Made by a program: the position numbers and the translations under genes
The notes under the pieces: generated by a model
Databases searched by the model: none
Told to the model about the DNA's origin: nothing
The model's input: only the letters and a program-made list of their open reading frames with translations
Source: Actinacidiphila sp965342175
GTDB taxonomy: Bacteria; Actinomycetota; Actinomycetes; Streptomycetales; Streptomycetaceae
Direction: 5' to 3'
Assembly (NCBI RefSeq): GCF_965342175.1
Contig: NZ_CBDRBL010000001.1
Coordinates: forward strand, 124,001-188,000
Length of the DNA stretch: 64,000 nucleotides
In this document: in pieces, positions 58,444 to 64,000 of the stretch
How positions within the stretch are numbered: position 1 is the first letter of the stretch
How the letters are laid out: each line of letters begins with the position of its first letter

Positions 58444-59864
58444 GCCCGCCCTCGATTCGAGTCACTCGTTGCTGAGGCGGCCGAGGCCACCGGCTGTGCG
58501 GCCGGCGCGGCGGAGGGGACCGCCGGCGCACCCGGCGAGTCGGCCCTGCTGACCGCGGCGACCGCCTGGGGGTCCAGGTCGAAGAGTTCGCGCAGCGCGT
58601 CCGCGTACCCGGCGCCGCCGGGCTCGCCCGCGAGCTGCTTGACCCGCACAGTAGGCGCGTGCAGGAGCTTGTCGACGACGCGGCGCACGGTCTGGGTGAC
58701 CTCCGCGCGCTGCCGTTCGTCCAGGTCGGGGAGGCGGCCGCTCAGGCGCGCCAGTTCGGAGGCGACCACGTCGGCGGCCATGGCGCGCAGGGCGACGACG
58801 GTCGGCGTGATGTGCGCGGCGCGCTGGGCGGCGCCGAAGGCGGCCACCTCCGCCGAAACGATCTTTCGCACCTGGTCGACGTCGGCGGCCATCGGCGCGT
58901 CCGCCGCCGCGGCGGCGATCGTCTCCAGGTCGGTGACGTGGGCGCCGTCCAGGGAGTGCACCAGCGGGTCGACGTCGCGCGGCAGGGCGAGGTCGAGCAT
59001 CCCGATCGGCGCCACGGGCGCGCCGCCGGAGCGCAGGGCCCTGGAGAGCGTGGCGCGGGCGACGGTGTCGGCGGTGAGCACCAGCCCGGTCGCCCCGGTG
59101 CAGGAGACGACGATGTCGGCGTGCGCCAGCTCGCCGGCCAGGTCCGCCATGGGCGCGGCACGGCCTCCGACGCTCTCGGCGAGGCGCTCGGCGCGCTCCT
59201 GGGTGCGGTTGACGACCACGATCTCGCCCGCCCCCGAGCGGGCGAGGGTGACGGCGGCGAGCGAGCTCATCGAGCCGGCGCCGACGACCAGGGCGCGCTT
59301 GCCCTTGCCCCACTCCTCGAAGGGCACACCGCCGACGGCCTGGGCCATCTGCTCCAGACCGAAGGTCACCAGCGACTGCCCGGCCCGGTCGATCCCGGTC
59401 TCGGAGTGCGCCCGCTTGCCCACCCGCAGCGCCTGCTGGAACAGGTCGTTCAGGGACCGGCCCGCGGTGTGCAGCTCCTGGCCGAGGCTGAGGGTTTCCT
59501 TGATCTGGCCGAGGATCTGGCCCTCGCCGACGACCATGGAGTCCAGGCCGCAGGCCACCGAGAACAGGTGGTGGACGGCCCGGTCCTCGTAGTGCACGTA
59601 CAGATGCGGGGTCAGCTCGTCGAGGCCGACGCCGCTGTGCGTCGCGAGCAGCGTGGACAACTCGGCGACGCCGGCGTGGAACTTGTCGACGTCCGCGTAC
59701 AGCTCGATGCGGTTGCAGGTGGACAGGACCGCGGCCTCGCTGGCGGGCTCGGCGGCCACGACGTCCAGCAGCAGCTTGCTCCTGGTGTCCGCGCCGAGCG
59801 CCGCGCGCTCCAGGACGCTGACGGGGGCGGTGCGGTGGCTCAGTCCTACGACGAGGAGGCTCAT
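58440..59864 (-). CDS. hemA: Glutamyl-tRNA reductase
   Basis: First enzyme of the C5 haem pathway. The 474-residue product has the catalytic Cys in STCNRIELYA (about residue 50), GEGQILGQIK, an NADPH domain (VVGAGSMSSLAAVTLARSGA) and a C-terminal dimerisation helix. A 50-residue Ala/Pro/Ser tail follows. The ATG overlaps the rex stop (ATGA). Its product is used by HemL (36522-37835). Confidence 0.97.
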   Translation of the reverse strand: MSLLVVGLSHRTAPVSVLERAALGADTRSKLLLDVVAAEPASEAAVLSTCNRIELYADVDKFHAGVAELSTLLATHSGVGLDELTPHLYVHYEDRAVHHLFSVACGLDSMVVGEGQILGQIKETLSLGQELHTAGRSLNDLFQQALRVGKRAHSETGIDRAGQSLVTFGLEQMAQAVGGVPFEEWGKGKRALVVGAGSMSSLAAVTLARSGAGEIVVVNRTQERAERLAESVGGRAAPMADLAGELAHADIVVSCTGATGLVLTADTVARATLSRALRSGGAPVAPIGMLDLALPRDVDPLVHSLDGAHVTDLETIAAAAADAPMAADVDQVRKIVSAEVAAFGAAQRAAHITPTVVALRAMAADVVASELARLSGRLPDLDERQRAEVTQTVRRVVDKLLHAPTVRVKQLAGEPGGAGYADALRELFDLDPQAVAAVSRADSPGAPAVPSAAPAAQPVASAASATSDSNRGRA

Positions 59865-60631
59865 GCCGGCATCACGGCGGGGACGTCCCCGTCAGGTCCC
59901 GGACGGCGGCCGCCGTCGTGTACCGCCTTGGTCGCCACCGGGGGCGCCGCCAGGCTGCCCTCCAGCTCCTCGCCCGCCTTGCGCTGCTCGTGGAAGGCGA
60001 GGATCTGCAGCTCGATGGAGAGGTCGACCTTGCGGACGTCGACCCCGTCGGGGACGCTCAGCACGGTCGGGGCGAAGTTGAGGATCGAGGTGACCCCGGC
60101 GCCCACCAGCCGGTCGCAGACCTCCTGCGCGGCCCCGGCGGGCGTGGTGATCACACCGATGGACACCTGGTTGTCCCGCACGATGCCCTCCAGCTCGTCC
60201 GCGTGCCGCACGGGCAGCCCGGCGATGAGCCGGCCGGTGAGCTGGACGTCGGCGTCGATCAGAGCGGCGATGCGGAAACCGCGGGAGGCGAAGCCGCCGT
60301 ACCCGGCGAGCGCCGCCCCGAGGTTTCCCATGCCGACGATGACGACCGGCCAGTCCTGGGTCAGGCCCAGTTCGCGGGAGATCTGGTACACGAGGTACTC
60401 GACGTCGTAGCCGACGCCGCGGGTTCCGTACGAGCCGAGGTAGGAGAAGTCCTTGCGGAGCTTGGCGGAGTTGACGCCGGCGGCGGCCGCCAGTTCCTCG
60501 GAGGAGACGGTCGGCACCGATCGCTCGGACAGCGCGGTGAGGGCCCGCAGGTACAGCGGGAGCCTGGCGACGGTGGCCTCGGGAATCCCTCGGCTGCGGG
60601 TCGCCGGTCGGTGAGTTCGGCCAGTTGCCAC
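59861..60631 (-). CDS. rex: Redox-sensing transcriptional repressor Rex
   Basis: Dimeric repressor that senses the NADH/NAD+ ratio: it binds DNA when NADH is low and lets go when NADH rises. The 256-residue product has an N-terminal winged helix (PEATVARLPLYLRALTALSE, then AGVNSAKLRKDFSYLGSYGT) and a Rossmann domain (VVIVGMGNLGAALAGYGGFA). The GTG at 60631, with GGAG upstream, gives the family start (MATGRTHRPATRSRG). First gene of the rex-hemACD operon, preceded by its own operator. Confidence 0.97.
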   Translation of the reverse strand: MATGRTHRPATRSRGIPEATVARLPLYLRALTALSERSVPTVSSEELAAAAGVNSAKLRKDFSYLGSYGTRGVGYDVEYLVYQISRELGLTQDWPVVIVGMGNLGAALAGYGGFASRGFRIAALIDADVQLTGRLIAGLPVRHADELEGIVRDNQVSIGVITTPAGAAQEVCDRLVGAGVTSILNFAPTVLSVPDGVDVRKVDLSIELQILAFHEQRKAGEELEGSLAAPPVATKAVHDGGRRPGPDGDVPAVMPA

Positions 60632-60696
60632 GATGCTCCTGCGGGTAGAGCCAGGCTGCGGGCGGCACCCCTCGTCGGGACCGCCCCGTGCACGCC

Positions 60697-60725
60697 AGGC
60701 TATGTCTTTGTGAACGTGTGCACAA
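60697..60725 (-). promoter_or_regulatory. rex promoter
   Basis: On the minus strand TTGTGC (60725-60720), a 17-base spacer and TAGCCT (60702-60697) form a reasonable sigma-HrdB-type promoter. The predicted start near 60690 leaves a leader of about 60 bases. The Rex operator overlaps the -35 and spacer. Confidence 0.65.
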
Positions 60726-60727
60726 AG
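60706..60727. promoter_or_regulatory. Rex operator (ROP) of the rex-hem operon
   Basis: A perfect inverted repeat CTTTGTG-N8-CACAAAG contains TGTGAACGTGTGCACA, which differs from the published Streptomyces ROP TGTGAACGCGTTCACA at only two positions. It covers the -35 and most of the spacer of the rex promoter, the arrangement expected for autorepression. Confidence 0.9.
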
Positions 60728-60762
60728 ATGGTGTCCGATTTGCCCGGGGGAAGTGACCGGCA

Positions 60763-61485
60763 TCACGCGCCCCCATTGCGGACATAAGAAACCTTCTGCT
60801 GTGACGGAACGTTCCCCGCGGGCGTCCGGTTCGCGCCCCGGCGCCCCACCCACAGCGCGTCCGCACCGGTCATCTGCGGCCACTCGACGGCCGCCGCGCC
60901 CGCCAGCGCCCGCTCGGCCTGCGCGCGGCCGCCCGGGCGGTCCAGGACGTACGAGGAGAACAACCGGGCCGTCGTGCGGGCGTCCCCCAGCGCGGTGTGC
61001 ACGCTCCAGCCTGCCAGCCCGGCCGCCTCCGCGCAGGCCAGCAGGCTCAGCCCGCCCGGGGCGGGGTCGCGCAGCGCGGCCATCCGCATGGTGCACAGTT
61101 CGGGGACGTGGGGGAACTCCACCCCGAGCCGCGCGTACTCCGCCGCCAGGAAGGCGCGGTCGCAGCCCACGTTGTGCCCCACCAGCGCCCTCCCGCGCAG
61201 CAGCCCGAGCAGCCGCGGGGCGATCTGCCCGAACAGGGGGACGCCGACCGCCTCGACATGGCGGGACTCGATGCCGTGGATGTGGGTGGGGCCGACCGGC
61301 CCCTCGGGGTCGACGAGGGTGGAGAACTCGCCCTCGGGCCCGAAATCGCGGTCGAGCAGCACCACGGCCAGCTCCACCACCCGGTGGCGCCGCGAACTGG
61401 AACCGGTCGCCTCGAGATCGATCACGGCGAAGCCGCCGCTCGCCTTGGGCCTGCCCGGGAGCACGCAGTCACCGTCCTTACTCAC
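60763..61485 (-). CDS. DEDDh 3'-5' exonuclease (DnaQ-like)
   Basis: A 240-residue exonuclease-fold protein. ExoI is VIDLEATGSSS (Asp and Glu, near 22-26), ExoII is LVGHNVGCDRAFLAAE, and ExoIII is SVHTALGDARTTARL, giving the DEDDh set. The C-terminal 60 residues are not part of the fold. Probably nucleic-acid processing or repair; not the polymerase III epsilon subunit by context. Confidence 0.88.
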   Translation of the reverse strand: MSKDGDCVLPGRPKASGGFAVIDLEATGSSSRRHRVVELAVVLLDRDFGPEGEFSTLVDPEGPVGPTHIHGIESRHVEAVGVPLFGQIAPRLLGLLRGRALVGHNVGCDRAFLAAEYARLGVEFPHVPELCTMRMAALRDPAPGGLSLLACAEAAGLAGWSVHTALGDARTTARLFSSYVLDRPGGRAQAERALAGAAAVEWPQMTGADALWVGRRGANRTPAGNVPSQQKVSYVRNGGA

Positions 61486-61577
61486 GCACCCCCGCTGTCA
61501 CAAACCGCCTCGATGGTAATCGAGCACGCGCGCCCAGAGGAACACACGCAAATCGCCCACCAGTCGCACCAGCGGCC

Positions 61578-61880
61578 TCAGGCGCCCAGTCCGCGCCGCA
61601 GCCGGGCCTCGTCGACGCGCCAGAAGGTGTGCTGCTCCCCGTCGATGAGGACGACCGGCACCTGCTCCCAGTACCGGTCGTGCAGTTCCTGGTCGAGCGT
61701 GATGTCCTTCTCCTCGAAGCGCGCGCCCAGCTCGTCGGCGACCCTGCGGACGACCGTCCGCGCGTCGTCGCACAGGTGGCAGCCGGGCTTGGCGATCAGC
61801 GTCACCGTCCGGTCGGCCGGGGCGGGGGTCTCACGGGGCGCGCGGGCTCGATGTCCGAACAGAGGGCTCATGCCGGCCAT
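61578..61880 (-). CDS. Glutaredoxin-like protein
   Basis: A 100-residue thioredoxin-fold protein with redox motif KPGCHLCDDA (CxxC) near residue 40, cis-Pro in QVPVVLIDGEQH, and HTFWRVDEARL. The ATG at 61880 has GGAGG four bases upstream; an ATG three codons later (61871) matches homologue starts and is a close alternative. In S. coelicolor a similar gene lies between rex and bldN, as here. Partner thiol unknown; streptomycetes use mycothiol. Confidence 0.87.
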   Translation of the reverse strand: MAGMSPLFGHRARAPRETPAPADRTVTLIAKPGCHLCDDARTVVRRVADELGARFEEKDITLDQELHDRYWEQVPVVLIDGEQHTFWRVDEARLRRGLGA

Positions 61881-61989
61881 TCTGCCTCCGTCGGTTCCCG
61901 ACCCCCGGTAACGCCCTTGTCGCACGGAGTTCATGCACCCGCTCCGCCGATGCGCGGGAGTCGACCCATGGAATGGCTATGCTCGCCCC

Positions 61990-62919
61990 ATGGCCGCTCT
62001 GCGATGGCTCACCCCCCGTAAGCGCTCCGCCACCGAGCGCAGCGTGCTGGCCGGCGAGGCCGCGGCGGAGGCCGCGCTCGCGGCCCCCGCGTCAGCCGCG
62101 GGAAGGAAGGACGACCGGGCGGGCGCGCCCGCGTTCCCGGTGGCGGGCGATCCGCACGCCGCCGCCTTCTTCGACCTGGACAACACCGTGATGCAGGGCG
62201 CCGCGATCTTCCACTTCGGACGCGGCCTGTACAAACGGAAGTTCTTCCGCAGCCGCGACCTCGCGCGCTTCGCCTGGCAGCAGGCGTACTTCCGGATCGC
62301 GGGCTCCGAGGACCCCGAGCACATGCAGGAGGTGCGGGAGAGCGCGCTGTCGATCATCAAGGGGCACCGCGTCGAGGAACTGATGTCCATCGGCGAGGAG
62401 ATCTACGACGAGTACATGGCCGACAAGATCTGGCCCGGCACCCGCGCGCTCGCCCAGGCACACCTCGACGCCGGCCAGCGGGTCTGGCTGGTGACGGCGG
62501 CCCCGGTGGAGACCGCGAGCATCATCGCCCGCAGGCTCGGCCTCACCGGCGCCCTCGGCACCGTCGCCGAGCACGTCGACGGCCGCTACACCGGCCGGCT
62601 GGTCGGCGAGCCGCTGCACGGCCCCTCCAAGGCCGAGGCCGTCAAGGCGCTCGCCGCGGCGGAGGGACTCGAACTCTCGCGCTGCGCGGCGTACAGCGAC
62701 TCGTCGAACGACATTCCGATGCTGTCGCTCGTCGGACATCCATATGCGATCAATCCTGATACGCGTCTGCGCAAGCACGCACGCGAAAGGGGCTGGCGGC
62801 TGCGCGACTACCGCACCGGCCGCAAGGCGGCCAAGATCGGCATCCCCGCGGCCGCGGGCGTGGGCGCAGTGGCGGGCGGCGCGGCCGCCGCGATGGCCCT
62901 GCAGCGCCGCCGCCGCTAG
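61990..62919 (+). CDS. HAD-IB family hydrolase
   Basis: Phosphoserine-phosphatase-like HAD protein of 309 residues. Motif I FFDLDNTVMQGAAIF (about 61-75) has a DxDNT nucleophile; motif II is WLVTAAPVETA; motif IV is CAAYSDSSNDIPMLSLVG. The C-terminal 25 residues form a Gly/Ala membrane-like segment ending in RRRR, suggesting membrane association. The family includes SerB and lipid-phosphate phosphatases; substrate unknown. Confidence 0.9.
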   Translation: MAALRWLTPRKRSATERSVLAGEAAAEAALAAPASAAGRKDDRAGAPAFPVAGDPHAAAFFDLDNTVMQGAAIFHFGRGLYKRKFFRSRDLARFAWQQAYFRIAGSEDPEHMQEVRESALSIIKGHRVEELMSIGEEIYDEYMADKIWPGTRALAQAHLDAGQRVWLVTAAPVETASIIARRLGLTGALGTVAEHVDGRYTGRLVGEPLHGPSKAEAVKALAAAEGLELSRCAAYSDSSNDIPMLSLVGHPYAINPDTRLRKHARERGWRLRDYRTGRKAAKIGIPAAAGVGAVAGGAAAAMALQRRRR

Positions 62920-63226
62920 GGACGCGGGCGACACGCCCGGACCCCCCGCCGACGTCCCGCCGGTTCACGGTCAGCCACACAACCACAACACGCTCTCCAC
63001 GCGACCATTTCACGACGGTATGTGGTCAACATCGGTTCGACGTTCGATAATTACTCGATCATCATTCCGCCAGAGAGTGGGCGGAACCGACGATTTCAGC
63101 AACTCGGTGTAGCACCGCCTGTACGAAGCGTTATTCTCCTCAGACGCAAGCCGGTACCCACACGTCGCCACGACGGGTGAACGGTTCCGAACTGCACGTG
63201 ATGGAAGTTCTGCCTCTGGGAGTCCC
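62920..63226. promoter_or_regulatory. Upstream region of bldN
   Basis: About 300 bases, markedly AT-rich between 63000 and 63140, with no gene. A perfect inverted repeat TTCCGCC-N8-GGCGGAA lies at 63065-63086, about 140 bases before the GTG. In S. coelicolor bldN is under BldD control and has a long leader, so an operator here is expected, but this repeat is not an obvious BldD site. Confidence 0.5.
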
Positions 63227-64000
63227 GTGTACCCACACACCGGGGTTGACGCCTCTGGCCTGGCTACGCTGCGCGCACTGGTGGCTGAGCACCTGCTGCG
63301 CGTCGTCCCCGCGTACGCCGTGCCCGTCCCCGCACTCGCCACAGCGGCAGCGCCCGCCGGCCGCGCCTACGCGCTCGCCGACGGCCGGGCCACGGTCGGC
63401 AGACGATCCCGCAACGCCCAGCAGGCCGACCGGTCCACGGGCGCCACCCCGCGCCGGCCGGCGGCCGACAGCGACAGCGGACGCATGATGGACCTGGTCG
63501 AACGCGCCCAGGCCGGAGAGACCGAGGCCTTCGGGCGGCTGTACGACCACTACTCCGACACGGTCTACCGCTACATCTACTACCGCGTGGGGGGCAAGGC
63601 CACCGCCGAGGACCTGACCAGCGAGACCTTCCTGCGCGCCCTGCGCCGCATCGGCACCTTCACCTGGCAGGGCCGCGACTTCGGCGCCTGGCTGGTCACC
63701 ATCGCCCGCAACCTGGTGGCCGACCACTTCAAGTCCAGCCGGTTCCGGCTGGAGGTGACCACCGGGGAGATGCTCGACGCCAACGAGGTCGAGCCCAGCC
63801 CGGAGGACTGCGTCCTGGAGGCGCTGTCCAACGAGTCGCTGCTGCGGGCCGTCCGCAAGCTCAACCCCCAGCAGCAGGAGTGCGTGACGCTGCGCTTCCT
63901 GCAGGGGCTGTCGGTCGCCGAGACGGCCCGCATCATGGGCAAGAACGAAGGCGCGATCAAGACCCTGCAGTACCGGGCCGTACGGACCCTCGCCCGACTG
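63227..64000 (+). CDS. bldN: Developmental RNA polymerase sigma factor BldN, 3' end outside the window
   Basis: ECF-type sigma factor needed for aerial mycelium formation. A GTG at 63227 with GGGAG upstream begins VYPHTGVDASGLATLRALVA, the known BldN start. The first 85 or so residues match the pro-sequence that is cleaved to activate pro-sigma-BldN. Region 2 follows from MMDLVERAQAGETEAFGRLY (including RYIYYRVGGKATAEDLTSET and FTWQGRDFGAWLVTIARN), then region 4 (LNPQQQECVTLRFLQGLSVA, GKNEGAIKTLQYRAVRTL). 258 codons are present and only a few C-terminal ones should be missing. Confidence 0.96.
   Translation, partial: MYPHTGVDASGLATLRALVAEHLLRVVPAYAVPVPALATAAAPAGRAYALADGRATVGRRSRNAQQADRSTGATPRRPAADSDSGRMMDLVERAQAGETEAFGRLYDHYSDTVYRYIYYRVGGKATAEDLTSETFLRALRRIGTFTWQGRDFGAWLVTIARNLVADHFKSSRFRLEVTTGEMLDANEVEPSPEDCVLEALSNESLLRAVRKLNPQQQECVTLRFLQGLSVAETARIMGKNEGAIKTLQYRAVRTLARL

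Overview
This 64 kb window is high-GC actinobacterial chromosome, almost certainly Streptomyces or a close Streptomycetaceae relative. The evidence is strong third-position GC bias, frequent GTG starts with GTGA/ATGA overlaps, a complete futalosine-type menaquinone gene set apart from mqnB/mqnD, a class I lysyl-tRNA synthetase beside argS, a rex-hemA-hemC-hemD/cobA operon, and the developmental sigma factor gene bldN at the right edge. Nothing in it looks like a phage, plasmid backbone, CRISPR array or secondary-metabolite cluster.

Region 1 (1-8.1 kb): the 5' part of the minus-strand nuoABCDEFGH operon for NADH:menaquinone oxidoreductase, running off the left edge inside nuoH, with a probable Rex operator upstream of nuoA. 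Region 2 (8.6-11.2 kb): a secreted NlpC/P60 peptidase, a DDRRG-repeat protein with a striking tandem palindrome upstream, and a two-gene HTH/DUF4180 unit. Region 3 (11.2-28.7 kb): menaquinone genes (menJ-like reductase, menG, mqnC, mqnA, mqnE, ubiX, mqnP, mqnL) interleaved with a transmembrane Ser/Thr kinase, a cold-shock protein, an amidase, a GNAT enzyme, an Lrp regulator, a lipoprotein, a rhomboid protease and a DUF4870 protein. Region 4 (28.7-37.8 kb): a cytosine-deaminase-like enzyme, the tlpA-ccdA-resB-ccsB cytochrome c maturation operon, a Tat lipoprotein of the polysaccharide deacetylase family, and hemL with a histidine phosphatase.

Region 5 (37.8-47.5 kb) is accessory: small conserved proteins, a Gly/Tyr-rich secreted peptide, a PTP-like phosphatase, three DUF3558-like exported proteins, an SDR, RtcB and a DUF2637 membrane protein. 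Region 6 (47.5-48.4 kb) is a scar holding a decayed IS5-type transposase and gene fragments in opposite orientations. As I recall the S. coelicolor map, the genes to its left (SCO44xx-45xx) and right (SCO33xx) are not neighbours there, so this looks like a rearrangement breakpoint. Region 7 (48.5-64 kb): lysS and argS (divergent), DUF4253, a His-rich secreted peptide, an alpha/beta hydrolase, hemB, the rex-hemA-hemC-hemD/cobA operon with a Rex operator inside its promoter, an exonuclease, a glutaredoxin-like protein, a HAD hydrolase and bldN.

Together the window is a respiratory-chain neighbourhood. It encodes complex I, its quinone, the haem and cytochrome c maturation machinery, and the redox sensor Rex with candidate operators at both its own operon and nuo.
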